Both the position numbers and the translations under genes were made by a program. Positions 46,786 to 56,363 of a stretch of DNA of 64,000 nt are shown one piece after another. How positions within the stretch are numbered: the first letter of the stretch is position 1; each line of letters opens with the position of its first letter. The stretch is from Clostridiaceae bacterium (GTDB lineage Bacteria > Bacillota > Clostridia > Saccharofermentanales > DTU023): contig DUVN01000006.1 of the NCBI GenBank assembly GCA_012841015.1, forward strand, positions 1 to 64,000, given 5' to 3'. The notes under the pieces are model-generated. The model searched no databases and was not told where the DNA came from. It saw only the letters and a list, made by a program, of their open reading frames with translations.

Positions 46786-48534
46786 ATGAGAATTGTCAAT
46801 GATATCGCCGTCGCGCTCGCGACATATCTTGAGGAAGACACTTCAGATGTGGTGATGAATCTCGCATCGCCACCGCGTCCGGAGATGGGAGACGTCGCGT
46901 TTCCATGTTTTCGTCTCGCAAAAAGATTTAGAAAATCGCCTCACGATATTGCGAATAACTTAAAAAAACACTTTGAGGCAGATGAATGCAGTGATACGGT
47001 TGAACTACTCACGAAAATAGATCGCATTGAGACTGCAGGTGGCTATCTCAATTTCTTCATTAGGCGCGATTTTCTTGCGCAGTCGATTATGCGCGAATCG
47101 ATCGAGAGCGGAGGTCGGCCGGGGAAGAGTTGTGAAGGTGAGGGGAAGACAGTAATTGTCGAATACTCATCGCCTAATATTGCCAAACCATTCCACGTCG
47201 GACACGGATTTTCAACTTTTTTAGGCGAGGCAATCGCGAATCTCTATGAATACGCTGGGTATAAGGTTGAACGTTTTAACCACCTCGGCGATTACGGTAC
47301 ACAATTTGGAAAGTTGATTGTCGCTTGGAAACTTTGGGGTGACATTGATGCATTAGAGGCGTCACCGATCGATGAATTGACACGTATTTACGTGAAATTC
47401 CATGATGTCGCAGAAACGAAGCCTGAGCTTGAAGACGAGGCACGGGCAGCCTTTGGGCGTCTTGAGCAGGGCGGTAAAGAAGAAACGACACTATGGCAGC
47501 GCTTTCGCGATGTCAGTTTGAGGGAGTTTAATAGGATTTATGAACGTGTCGGTATTCACTTTGACAATACAAATGGTGAAAGTTTCTATTCGCCTCTGAT
47601 CGCTGCTGTCGTTGACGAACTTGAAAAGAAAAATCTTCTTGTAGAGAGTGATGGGGCTCATGTTGTTAATCTTGAAGAGTTCGATTTAAACCCTTGCCTC
47701 ATTCTGAAGAGCGATGGCTCTACCATTTACGCATCTCGCGATATAGCTTCGATATTTTACCGTAGGCGTGAATATAATTTTGATAGGAATATATATGTTG
47801 TCGGTATTCCGCAGAAGAATCACTTCAATCAAGTCTTCGCTGTCGTGGAAAAAATGGGTTTCCCGAACCCCGAGAGCAACGTGCACGTTGCGTTCGGAAC
47901 GGTGAAGTTCGCTGACGGTGCATTCTCGACGCGGACAGGTAATGTGATCATTCTCGAAGACCTCCTTGATACAAGCGTTGCTAAGACGCGCGCCATCATC
48001 GAGACGAATAACCCGACAATGGAGCCGTCAGAAATCGATGGCATTGCCGAAAAGATTGGTGTCGGCGCTGTGCGCTATACGTTCCTTAGAAACGGGCGCG
48101 AGCGAGATATCGTTTTCTCATGGGACGATGTGCTTGATTTTGAAGGTGATTCGGCGCCCTATCTTCTCTATACCGTGACACGTTGTGTTAGCTTGGAGCG
48201 CAAGGCTCCTGAGAGCTTGTTAGAGAGGGCTGACAACATTAGCGATGGGGAGCTCGGTCTACTCGTCTCAGATGAAGAGCAGGAACTGCTCAAAGAAATC
48301 TCGCGTTTTCCACATTCAGTCTTATCGGCGAGAGAGGCGCATGAACCGTCAGTCATCATGCGTCAAATCATGGCGATTGCACGTTCATTCAATACGTTTT
48401 ACCATAACGCTCAAATCCTACGCGCCGAAAATGAAGCGCTCGGCGCAGCGAGACTTGTGTTAGCTCAAGCTGTAGGGCGGACAATCTCTGCCGGCTTGCG
48501 TATAGCAGGCATCGAGCCAGTCGAAAAAATGTAA
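46786..48534 (+). CDS. argS: Arginyl-tRNA synthetase
   Basis: A 582-residue class I synthetase. The HIGH-type motif is SSPNIAKPFHVGH, preceded by the ArgRS-specific N-terminal domain (about 1-115, FFIRRDF); YASRDIASI and KFADGAFSTRTGNVI follow, and the C-terminal DALR anticodon domain ends the protein. It charges tRNA-Arg; a tRNA-Arg (TCT) lies at 62228. AAGGA precedes the ATG. The M3-like gene follows by 11 nt. Confidence 0.97.
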   Translation: MRIVNDIAVALATYLEEDTSDVVMNLASPPRPEMGDVAFPCFRLAKRFRKSPHDIANNLKKHFEADECSDTVELLTKIDRIETAGGYLNFFIRRDFLAQSIMRESIESGGRPGKSCEGEGKTVIVEYSSPNIAKPFHVGHGFSTFLGEAIANLYEYAGYKVERFNHLGDYGTQFGKLIVAWKLWGDIDALEASPIDELTRIYVKFHDVAETKPELEDEARAAFGRLEQGGKEETTLWQRFRDVSLREFNRIYERVGIHFDNTNGESFYSPLIAAVVDELEKKNLLVESDGAHVVNLEEFDLNPCLILKSDGSTIYASRDIASIFYRRREYNFDRNIYVVGIPQKNHFNQVFAVVEKMGFPNPESNVHVAFGTVKFADGAFSTRTGNVIILEDLLDTSVAKTRAIIETNNPTMEPSEIDGIAEKIGVGAVRYTFLRNGRERDIVFSWDDVLDFEGDSAPYLLYTVTRCVSLERKAPESLLERADNISDGELGLLVSDEEQELLKEISRFPHSVLSAREAHEPSVIMRQIMAIARSFNTFYHNAQILRAENEALGAARLVLAQAVGRTISAGLRIAGIEPVEKM

Positions 48535-48545
48535 AGAGGTGTCGA

Positions 48546-50288
48546 ATGAAGGAGAGTATCCCGACATGGATCCTTGAAAAGCCCTTACCTTCTCTTCCAG
48601 ATAGAGAAGAAGTCGCAAGAATCGCCAAATCGGCACGTCGTCAATTTCGCTATGCCGTGACGGACGATGACTTGCTCGTTGTTCTGCGTGATATCGATGA
48701 CTTGCTATGGATGCTGGAAGAGGGAGAAGAGGAGCTTCGCATCCGTTCATTCTACCGCCCGCACGATCAGGTGCTCAACGACTTATACTTTGAGTACGGT
48801 AATGCTAAGCTGCTCATGTATTCCGAGCTAGCAGATCTGTTGACGACCATTTCGCGCTCATCGAAAGGTAAAAGACTTGATGCGTTCGTCAGCAGCACGT
48901 ACCTTCTCGATGCCGACCGAATCGCATCAACGTCTTCAAAGAGCATCGTAGCTCACCTAGTTCTCGAGAGAGAGCTTGTCGCCTCTCAGATGAAGCGTTT
49001 ACGAGATGTCTCTTTGTCCACAGAGCACGTTGCTTTAGTTGGAGGAGAAGTTAGGCTTCACTTTCAATCTGCCTCTCGCGATCGACGCGCACGGGCATAC
49101 AATTCATTGATCAGCCAGTTAAATAAAAATAAGGCCGAGATGGTTGGCCAATTTCTCGAGCTACACATGTTGCGCCGCATGATTGGCGAGAAAGCAGGCT
49201 ATAAAAACTTTTACGAGTACGCGACGCGCCGTGCCGGTCTGACAGATACATTTCGTTCAAATATTCATCTGTTTCGTCTGCTCATTCAGGAATACGTCTC
49301 GCCTCTCATTTCGCACGTGCTTGAATTGCAATGGAGGAGGCTGGCGATTGAGGAACCGGAACCTTGGGATCTTATGTTTCCTGCAGACTTTGGCGTCCCT
49401 GTTATGAGTCGGGAGGCATTTCCGCTGGAAAAGACGTTCGTCGATGCCTGTCGATACGTTTGTGAGGCACAGACGCCTGTGTTTGAAACGATGCTCGATC
49501 GCGGCACTTTACGCATCAGTGTTCTTCCCTGTAGCGATGACGACGGTGATACTTCCTATTATCCCTCTCATTCAAGTGGGACGCGGTGGCTGCGATCACA
49601 CGATCTAAAGAATAATGAATCGTACCTTTTGATGGAAGCAGTCCCGCAGGAAATCGCTGTTAACCTACTGTTTTATGAGACAGGTTGCCTTCTTTTCGAA
49701 CAGTCACAGCCGTCAAAAGGAGTCTTCACGCTCCCAAATAATAATATGTCGTTATCGGAAATGATCGCTGGACATTCGATGGCGTTTCTTTCGCAGAGAG
49801 CTTGGGGAACTTTCTACGGTCCTATGACACTGTACGCGCGTGAGTATACGTTGACCGATTTGCTCATGCGACTACCGCTTGCCTGCGCGCTCGATGAGAT
49901 GGAGGAATTCCTCGCAAAAGCTCGCATTTCCGATTTGAATGTCTTTCAACACGCATGGCGCGAAATTGCGAGCCGTTACCGCATACCGGGAACATCAAAA
50001 ATGAGCCCGGGCATTTTTCCACTTGATGACGCATGGCTCTATGCGCCAGCCATTTGGTCTACACCGTTATTGGGCATCAATGACGCAATCGCGCTCGTTA
50101 CTGTTCTCGGTATTCTCCCACTTGGGAAGCAGCATCAAGATTTAGAGCACAGTATGCTTAGGCTTCTCAATATACGGGAAGGAATCGAGCCGACGGTGCG
50201 CGCAAGTGAAGCAGGTTACCCGTCACCGTTTGACGAGGAGACCGTTCGAAAAGCCGTCTTTGCCATCGCTGATTTTCTCGCACTTTGA
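48546..50288 (+). CDS. M3-family peptidase homologue without zinc-binding histidines
   Basis: A 580-residue protein that follows M3 oligoendopeptidases (PepF-like) through its length: GEKAGYKNFYEYATRRAGLT, EYVSPLISHVLELQWRRL, SLSEMIAGHSMAFL for the third-ligand helix, and a C-terminal AWREIASRYR...WLYAPAIWSTPLLG segment. The zinc motif HEAGH/HEFGH is YETGC (377-381): the catalytic Glu is kept, both His are lost. It is therefore probably not a zinc peptidase, yet is intact and translated from a good site (AGAGGTG) 11 nt after argS. It may bind peptides or act as a scaffold. Confidence 0.72.
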   Translation: MKESIPTWILEKPLPSLPDREEVARIAKSARRQFRYAVTDDDLLVVLRDIDDLLWMLEEGEEELRIRSFYRPHDQVLNDLYFEYGNAKLLMYSELADLLTTISRSSKGKRLDAFVSSTYLLDADRIASTSSKSIVAHLVLERELVASQMKRLRDVSLSTEHVALVGGEVRLHFQSASRDRRARAYNSLISQLNKNKAEMVGQFLELHMLRRMIGEKAGYKNFYEYATRRAGLTDTFRSNIHLFRLLIQEYVSPLISHVLELQWRRLAIEEPEPWDLMFPADFGVPVMSREAFPLEKTFVDACRYVCEAQTPVFETMLDRGTLRISVLPCSDDDGDTSYYPSHSSGTRWLRSHDLKNNESYLLMEAVPQEIAVNLLFYETGCLLFEQSQPSKGVFTLPNNNMSLSEMIAGHSMAFLSQRAWGTFYGPMTLYAREYTLTDLLMRLPLACALDEMEEFLAKARISDLNVFQHAWREIASRYRIPGTSKMSPGIFPLDDAWLYAPAIWSTPLLGINDAIALVTVLGILPLGKQHQDLEHSMLRLLNIREGIEPTVRASEAGYPSPFDEETVRKAVFAIADFLAL

Positions 50289-50298
50289 AACTTGTCCT

Positions 50299-50961
50299 AT
50301 GAAAATAATTCTCGCATCGCACAATAGTTCCAAACTCACTGAGTTTCGTACGTTAGTAAAAGGTTATCCCGTCTCCATCCTCGGGCTACAGGACATCGGT
50401 TTTGAGCAGAAAACTGAGGAAACAGGTGATACGTTCGATGAAAATGCGCTGATCAAGGCGAAAGCTGTTCGCAGTGTTACAAATGACATTGTGATGGCAG
50501 ATGATTCCGGCCTTTGTGTGGACGCTCTTGACGGCGCGCCTGGTATCATGTCTGCTAGATTTGGTGGATTGGGAATAGGCGATGATGACAAGAATACACG
50601 ACTTCTCGATCTGCTTGAAAAGATGGGTGATGTCGATCGCACGGCAGCTTTTCATTGTTCGTTGGCCGTCATTTTCCCCGACGGGAGGCAGGAACTCTTT
50701 TCCGGTGTCTGCCGCGGAACCATCGCAAAAGAGCCAAAAGGAACAAACGGCTTTGGCTATGATCCTGTCTTTATCCCTGCGGGCGAACGGCGAACGTTGG
50801 CGGAAATGAAAGAGGGAGAAAAGCACGCGATCAGTCACCGCGGAAAGGCCGTACGAGCGTTTTTATGTGCGCTTTTCACAGACTGTGTGCCTGAAGCGAG
50901 CAGCCAGACATTCGAATGTTCCGAACCGTCGCATAGCAGAAAGGAGGTGGGTGGTGGCTAA
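50299..50961 (+). CDS. rdgB: Non-canonical purine NTP pyrophosphatase (RdgB/HAM1)
   Basis: A 220-residue Ham1-like enzyme that removes dITP/XTP from the nucleotide pool. ILASHNSSKLTEF, ADDSGLCVDALDGAPG (catalytic Asp), GTIAKEPKGTNGFGYDPVF and the ending ISHRGKAVRAF are canonical. ATG 50299 matches the family start although the ribosome binding site is weak; translation may be coupled to the upstream gene 10 nt away. The C-terminal 20 residues are extra. Confidence 0.95.
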   Translation: MKIILASHNSSKLTEFRTLVKGYPVSILGLQDIGFEQKTEETGDTFDENALIKAKAVRSVTNDIVMADDSGLCVDALDGAPGIMSARFGGLGIGDDDKNTRLLDLLEKMGDVDRTAAFHCSLAVIFPDGRQELFSGVCRGTIAKEPKGTNGFGYDPVFIPAGERRTLAEMKEGEKHAISHRGKAVRAFLCALFTDCVPEASSQTFECSEPSHSRKEVGGG

Positions 50962-51412
50962 AAAAGAGACAACACATGAACAATTCTATCTCGTTCGTGC
51001 CGACGTTTTGCCTGAAGTATTTCTCAAGGTCATGGAGGTTAAGCGCCTTCTCGATCTAAAGCTTGTTTCGTCTGTGAATGAGGCGGTCAAACGCGTTGGT
51101 TTAAGTCGAAGTGCCTATTATAAGTATAGAAAAGCGATCCGCTCGACCTCATCAGGAGCAGAAGGCGAGATGGCCACACTGCTTATTGTTGTCGAGAATC
51201 TCGCGCGATCACTTACACGCTGTCTTGACGTCCTATTGGAGGCAGATGCAATGCTCATGACGTTTCACCAGAGTATCCCCGTAGAGGGCCTAACACATTT
51301 GCTCGTGACTTTTCGTGCAGACAACATGAATGTATCGATGGAACGTCTCGTCAATATAATGACGCAAACGCGCGGCGTACAAAGTGTCCGCGTTCTGACG
51401 TCGCCATTATGA
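50954..51412 (+). CDS. ACT domain protein, UPF0735/PheB-like
   Basis: A 152-residue protein with a short N-terminal helix-turn-helix-like part (SSVNEAVKRVGLSRSAYYKYRKAI) and a C-terminal ACT domain (TLLIVVENLARSLTRCLDVL to GVQSVRVLTS). This is the UPF0735 (PheB-like) family of Firmicutes, probably an amino-acid-responsive regulator. AAGGAGG six nt before GTG 50954 decides the start; it overlaps rdgB by 8 bp. Confidence 0.88.
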   Translation: MAKKETTHEQFYLVRADVLPEVFLKVMEVKRLLDLKLVSSVNEAVKRVGLSRSAYYKYRKAIRSTSSGAEGEMATLLIVVENLARSLTRCLDVLLEADAMLMTFHQSIPVEGLTHLLVTFRADNMNVSMERLVNIMTQTRGVQSVRVLTSPL

Positions 51413-51624
51413 GGATCTTCACGTATCGATTGATTTTTCATCGGAGGACCGTTTCACAGGTCATAGCATACGTGACGGAAAATATGGTACGCTAACAATC
51501 AGTGTCCGTATGGCAAAGGATAGGTGTCCATCGAACTAGTCTTTTGGAAATTATGACATAACAGTCGCTGTCGCAGGCGACACACTGCATTAAGGACTGT
51601 TTCGCATATGAGGTATACAACGGC

Positions 51625-52416
51625 GTGCTGATCGTAATTGAAGCGCTTAAAATTGAGAAGATTTCTTGCCACCGTCGCGTTCGCGTTTGGTTTTTGTTTT
51701 TGTTTGCAGTAGCGGCGGCGACGTATCTCACCATGCCTTCAAATACCAACATAATCTCGTATCGTGAGGAACTTCAACAATTTCTGCTCACGCGTGAGGC
51801 CTTTCCCTTGCCGCCTCGAGAGTTCTTCGACTCACTCATTCGTGAGATTTTGCTGATCGTTGTTAGTTTATTTTTCATACTTCTTTACGCGATTACTTGG
51901 ATCGATTCACAGATGCGTGGTCTGTTTGTCAAATCGTCCGAAAACGACAAGATGCGGCCTGTAGCTGCTGATCTTTCGGTTAAGGGCAACGCGGCATTGA
52001 AGCTCACGTTGCGTAACTACCCTAAATTCCTGTTGCTGGCGACCACTACCGTTGTGCCATATATCTTTTCTATTCTCCTGATGAATATTCCGCTCTACAT
52101 CTACTTATCGATGTTCTCGATGACGATCTTTATTATCGTTTATGAGGAGAAAAAGATTCCAGAGGCGATGAATGCCAGCTATATCATGACGAAAGGCATG
52201 AAATTCTTTATTTTCATCTCTTTCATGTTCCTGAGATCTGTTCTTTCGATTATCAGCAGCGTACTCCAGCTGATCTTTGCGAGCGGTACATGGTCTGCAA
52301 GTCTTATCAATTCCTTCTTCTATGCGTTGAAGACACTCGCATTTGGACGTCTAGGCGCCATGTTATACCATGCATTCAGGACGGGCGGCTTGAAAAATGA
52401 CAAACAACGATTTTAG
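51625..52416 (+). CDS. Hypothetical multi-pass membrane protein (YesL/DUF975-like)
   Basis: A 263-residue protein with about five hydrophobic segments (near 22-40, 73-95, 136-165, 165-180 and 198-225). The cytoplasmic stretch YEEKKIPEAMNASYIMTKGMK recalls membrane proteins that keep a conserved amphipathic helix between TM segments, as in YesL/DUF975, but I do not truly recognise it. GTG 51625 has GAGG 11 nt upstream; the start is uncertain. prfB follows after 14 nt. Confidence 0.6.
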   Translation: MLIVIEALKIEKISCHRRVRVWFLFLFAVAAATYLTMPSNTNIISYREELQQFLLTREAFPLPPREFFDSLIREILLIVVSLFFILLYAITWIDSQMRGLFVKSSENDKMRPVAADLSVKGNAALKLTLRNYPKFLLLATTTVVPYIFSILLMNIPLYIYLSMFSMTIFIIVYEEKKIPEAMNASYIMTKGMKFFIFISFMFLRSVLSIISSVLQLIFASGTWSASLINSFFYALKTLAFGRLGAMLYHAFRTGGLKNDKQRF

Positions 52417-52430
52417 ATCGGATAGAGAAG

Positions 52431-53588
52431 ATGACTTTAGAAGAGCTTAAAACGTCTATTGAATCAAGCCACGCATTGCTCGCGCCTCTTAGCCAATCTT
52501 TGCGATTGGAACAAGATGCCGAAGAGTGCGAGAGATTGATGAAAGAGACCGTAGAAGCTACGTTCTGGTCAGATCCAAAAAGGGCGTCTGTCGTTCAAAA
52601 ACGCATCACCCACCTCACGAGAAAGAGTAGGCGGTTTTCTAATTTGGCGTCTCAACTTGAAGATCTTTCAGTATTATTCGAGCTGGCAGAGGAAGAAGAG
52701 GATCGTTCTGTTTTCTTTGAGGTCGAAGAGGGTATGAGAAAATGGACGCACGAGTATGAGATTTTGCGTCTGGAGACATTGCTGACAGGCGAGCACGATT
52801 CGTTGAACGCAATTGTTTCGTTGCATGCGGGTGCGGGTGGTACGGAAGCACAGGACTGGACAAGCATGTTGCTCCGCATGTACACGCGCTGGGCGGAAGG
52901 GCACGAATTTGAAGTGTCAGTTCTAGACTACATTGACGGCGATGAAGCGGGGATCAAATCGGTCACGCTGCGCATCGCCGGTGACAATGCGTACGGCTAC
53001 ATGCGAAGTGAACATGGCATCCACCGTCTCGTACGCATTTCGCCATTTGACTCCTCGGGGCGTCGTCACACGTCGTTTGCATCATGTGAAGTGCTTCCTG
53101 AGCTCGACGATACCATTGAGATTAACATTGTCCCCGAAGACCTCAAGATCGATACTTTTCGCGCATCGGGTGCTGGAGGTCAGCATGTTAACAAGACGAG
53201 CTCTGCCGTCAGGATTACTCACTTGCCAACAGGTATAGTTGTCACTTGTCAAAATGAACGCTCTCAACTCCAGAATAAAGAGACGGCTATGGGAATGCTC
53301 AAATCACGACTGTTCCATCTCGCACAGCAACAGCAATTAGATCGTATTGAGGACATCAAAGGTGAAGTCTTTGATATCGCATGGGGGAGTCAAATACGCT
53401 CTTATGTGTTCTGTCCCTACACAATGGTCAAAGATCACCGAACTGAACATGAGACGGGCGATGTGGACGGCGTGATGGACGGCGATCTCGATGACTTTAT
53501 CAATGCATGGCTTATCATTGATGCCCAACACCGTGAGTCACAGCGCGAGATTGAGCTCAAAGCTGATGGCGAGACGAGCAGTTCATGA
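52431..53588 (+). CDS. prfB: Peptide chain release factor 2, without programmed frameshift
   Basis: A 385-residue RF2 that releases peptides at UGA and UAA. The recognition tripeptide SPF is near 204-206 in RISPFDSSGRRHTSF, and the catalytic GGQ is in RASGAGGQHVNKT near 248-251. Most bacteria need a +1 frameshift at a CTT TGA C site around codon 25; here the equivalent place reads in frame (TCT TTG CGA) and the gene is continuous from ATG 52431. The nadD gene overlaps its stop by 4 bp. Confidence 0.97.
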   Translation: MTLEELKTSIESSHALLAPLSQSLRLEQDAEECERLMKETVEATFWSDPKRASVVQKRITHLTRKSRRFSNLASQLEDLSVLFELAEEEEDRSVFFEVEEGMRKWTHEYEILRLETLLTGEHDSLNAIVSLHAGAGGTEAQDWTSMLLRMYTRWAEGHEFEVSVLDYIDGDEAGIKSVTLRIAGDNAYGYMRSEHGIHRLVRISPFDSSGRRHTSFASCEVLPELDDTIEINIVPEDLKIDTFRASGAGGQHVNKTSSAVRITHLPTGIVVTCQNERSQLQNKETAMGMLKSRLFHLAQQQQLDRIEDIKGEVFDIAWGSQIRSYVFCPYTMVKDHRTEHETGDVDGVMDGDLDDFINAWLIIDAQHRESQREIELKADGETSSS

Positions 53589-54805
53589 TTGACTTGCAGG
53601 GTAAACGTGTTGGTCTTTATGGGGGAACGTTCGACCCGTTTCACAATGCGCATAGGCAGCTGATAGAAAGCGCACTCGCGCAGTTTCCTCTTGACATCAT
53701 CCTCGTGATGCCATTAGGGCAACCGTCTCATAAAACGAGACGTATCAGCTTGGCGGCGCACCGTTTTGAAATGGCGAGGATTGGTGTTGAAAAACTTACG
53801 CGTGTCATCGTCTCTGACGATGAGATAAGGACACTCGGCGTCGACTACACGTACAAGACAGTGTTGCGGCTGAAAGAGCAGCATCGCCCTCTCGAGGTTA
53901 TGATTTTAGTAGGGTCGGATGTCTTATTGAGCATTGATTCTTGGTATCGCGTGGCAGATTTAATGAATGAAGTCGCGCTCGGTGTTGTGAGGCGCGGTGA
54001 TGATGATATCGATACATTACATGATATAGCGAAAAAGACGACGGCACGATACGGTGCAAAGATAGCATTTTTCGATATGCCAACTTCGACGCTGTCTTCA
54101 AGTGATATCCGGTGTTTTCTCGAGCATAATGGCAGGCTTTCCGGGCAGTGTCCCACCTCTGTCGAGTCGTTTATAGAAAGCCACCGCCTATATGCATTGT
54201 CACCTGTCTACTCCTTGATCAATAACGATGATTGGGAACGGCTTATTGCTTTTGAAGGATGGGGCTGGCGCTTTATCTCCCAGAAGAGGCGTGTGCACTC
54301 TGCTTCCGTTGCACAATACGCGGCAAACTTGGCGTCGATCTACAAGGTCAATATTGCGAAAGCGATGGCGTGCGGTCTTCTGCACGATATAGCTAAGGAA
54401 CTCCCGATTGAGGAGCAGAAAGCTCTCGCCGATAACTATTTTGACGATGATACCATATTGTCATCATTTTCCGATGAGCTCCTGCACGGTCCTGCAGCTG
54501 CTCAACTCGTCTCGACGATGATTAAAGAGCAAGATACAGAATTTCTCGATGCGATTGCATTTCATTCGACGGGATGTGGCGACATGAGCGTTCTAGGAAA
54601 AATACTGTTCCTGTCCGATAAGATTGCATTTGATCGATCGTTTAAACGCCTCGAACCCATACGTGCGTTGGCGGAAGACGGGAAAATCGACGACGCTATG
54701 AAGCTATGTCTTGAGGAGGTTTTTTTGGCGCTTGAAAGAGACGGTGTTGAATTGAATCCATACAGCCTTCATGCCTACCGAGCATGTGCGGGTAATACAC
54801 ACTAA
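53585..54805 (+). CDS. nadD: Nicotinate-nucleotide adenylyltransferase fused to YqeK HD hydrolase
   Basis: A 406-residue fusion. Residues 1 to about 205 are NadD: GLYGGTFDPFHNAHRQ loop, MPLGQPSHK and STLSSSDIR, which adenylates NaMN for NAD synthesis. Residues about 230-400 are a YqeK-type HD domain (HSASVAQYAANLA, LLHDIAKE, FHSTGCGDMSVLGKILFLSDKI), a family that hydrolyses diadenosine tetraphosphate. In Bacillus these are separate adjacent genes followed by rsfS, as here. Overlaps prfB by ATGA. Confidence 0.93.
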   Translation: MIDLQGKRVGLYGGTFDPFHNAHRQLIESALAQFPLDIILVMPLGQPSHKTRRISLAAHRFEMARIGVEKLTRVIVSDDEIRTLGVDYTYKTVLRLKEQHRPLEVMILVGSDVLLSIDSWYRVADLMNEVALGVVRRGDDDIDTLHDIAKKTTARYGAKIAFFDMPTSTLSSSDIRCFLEHNGRLSGQCPTSVESFIESHRLYALSPVYSLINNDDWERLIAFEGWGWRFISQKRRVHSASVAQYAANLASIYKVNIAKAMACGLLHDIAKELPIEEQKALADNYFDDDTILSSFSDELLHGPAAAQLVSTMIKEQDTEFLDAIAFHSTGCGDMSVLGKILFLSDKIAFDRSFKRLEPIRALAEDGKIDDAMKLCLEEVFLALERDGVELNPYSLHAYRACAGNTH

Positions 54806-54931
54806 TGAGGCGTAGGTGTGTCGAATCGTGGTATAGTTGGACGAGAGAGATGCACAATTCCCATAAAGAGGATATGTTGCGAGACGCGAGAAAGCAATGT
54901 GCACTTACGGTTGTGAGACTAGGAGGTTTAT

Positions 54932-55354
54932 TTGAACGATCATTGTGAACTGAGTCACAATATCTTTGTGACGGATGAGTCATTAGAACGTGAACGTGTC
55001 GAGAAGATGAAGCTCGAAGCGATCGAACAGTTTGCAGCGGTCGCTGTCGACTCATTAGAAGACAAAAGAGCGATTGATGTTGAAGTACTAAAAGTCACAC
55101 CAAAAACGACTCTCGCCGATGTTTTTATCGTAGCAACAGGGACATCGAATACGCACATCAAGACGCTGGCCGCTTCTGTTGAAGAAAAGCTAAAAGAAGT
55201 TCATAATTTGAGGCCGCATCATATTGAAGGGCTTGAGGCGCAGAACTGGGTGTTGCTCGATTATGGTGATCTGATCGTCCACCTGATGCTTGAAGAAGAT
55301 CGGATGTTTTACAATCTTGAGAGCCTCTGGAGGACAAGCTTGCAACAGGTGTAG
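54932..55354 (+). CDS. rsfS: Ribosome silencing factor RsfS
   Basis: A 140-residue RsfS/Iojap protein that binds L14 and blocks subunit joining in starvation. DVFIVATGTSNTHIKTLA, IEGLEAQNWVLLDYGDLIVHLM and FYNLESLW are canonical. About 25 extra residues come before the family start; the AGGAGG five nt before TTG 54932 argues that they are translated. It follows nadD-yqeK, its usual neighbour. Confidence 0.94.
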   Translation: MNDHCELSHNIFVTDESLERERVEKMKLEAIEQFAAVAVDSLEDKRAIDVEVLKVTPKTTLADVFIVATGTSNTHIKTLAASVEEKLKEVHNLRPHHIEGLEAQNWVLLDYGDLIVHLMLEEDRMFYNLESLWRTSLQQV

Positions 55355-55560
55355 TCTTTCTTTTTAGCGTAGGTTCTCGCCGATTTATTACCTTCAAGGT
55401 ATGCGATGGGGCTATCTCAGTCTCGCTTTTGATGAGCAGTTTTGAGATTGCCTCTTTCTTTTCGTCAATTTGTCATCCCACGCCACGTCAATGCATGTCA
55501 TTCTGAGAGCTCCGACTCTTCCCTGTACATAAGATGATATTGAGTTGGAGGGTGTATAAC

Positions 55561-56214
55561 ATGCGCATGAAGGATCATCGTGTAAGACAAATAGATAGGC
55601 GCGGAAAAGTGAAGCGAGGACCGATCGTCTTCTTTGTCGCCGTGATCGCGTTCTCGGCCTCTATTCTTGTATTTTTGGCGCGGAGGCCTTCCGGGAACGA
55701 CTTTACGATTATGACGAAGGTTACAGAGTGTGAGACGACTCAGAGCGAGCAAACGTCCACCACATTGACGAGTCTGATGATTCCTGTCCATATAGACGGA
55801 GAAATTCATCATCCTGGAGTCTACTACGTAGAAGATGGAACACTTCTGTTTGAGCTCATTGAGGATGCTGGCGGTTTCACTAAAGATGCTGATACATCAC
55901 CTTTTAACCTCGCGATGCGACTTGCGCCCCATATGAAAGTATTCGTTCCGCGTATCGGGGATACTGTGAATCAAGAGCCCGTTCAGGGTCATATGTCTTC
56001 AGAGCGAGGCGATCATAAAATCGATCTAAATAGAGCGACACGAGAGGAATTCGAGACATTGCCAGGAGTTGGTCCTGCTACTGCCGATGCCATCATCTCT
56101 TATCGCGAAAAGAACGGATCATTTGAAAAGATTGAGGACTTGATGCTCGTCCCCGGGATCAAAGAGGGTCGATTTGCGCGCCTTAAAGATCACCTCACCG
56201 TTACATCGCCTTAA
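55561..56214 (+). CDS. comEA: Competence DNA receptor ComEA
   Basis: A 217-residue ComEA: one N-terminal membrane anchor (about 20-42), a Thr-rich spacer, an SLBB-like domain (PVHIDGEIHHPGVYYV), and two helix-hairpin-helix motifs at the C-terminus (ETLPGVGPATADAII and LMLVPGIKEGRF). It captures double-stranded DNA at the cell surface. GGAGGG precedes ATG 55561. comEC, usually next door, is at 15693. Confidence 0.93.
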   Translation: MRMKDHRVRQIDRRGKVKRGPIVFFVAVIAFSASILVFLARRPSGNDFTIMTKVTECETTQSEQTSTTLTSLMIPVHIDGEIHHPGVYYVEDGTLLFELIEDAGGFTKDADTSPFNLAMRLAPHMKVFVPRIGDTVNQEPVQGHMSSERGDHKIDLNRATREEFETLPGVGPATADAIISYREKNGSFEKIEDLMLVPGIKEGRFARLKDHLTVTSP

Positions 56215-56323
56215 CGAATGTGCAGGCCTTTGTATAGTTGTTGTTCAGTTGTTTCAAGGTGGTTTTGATTGCATCGTGACTGTGTCGTTTCTGTTAATCT
56301 GTTATGGTGAACATGTCTACTTC

Positions 56324-56352
56324 TTGACATTTCACGCTATTCAAAGTAGAAT
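56324..56352 (+). promoter_or_regulatory. Promoter of tRNA-Pro
   Basis: TTGACA (56324-56329), a 17-bp spacer and TAGAAT (56347-56352), 11 bp before the tRNA. Confidence 0.9.
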
Positions 56353-56363
56353 CACTTAGGCAT

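Noticed and set aside
51540..51590. Terminator hairpin GTCGC/GCGAC
   Set aside because: The stem is short and no T-run follows.
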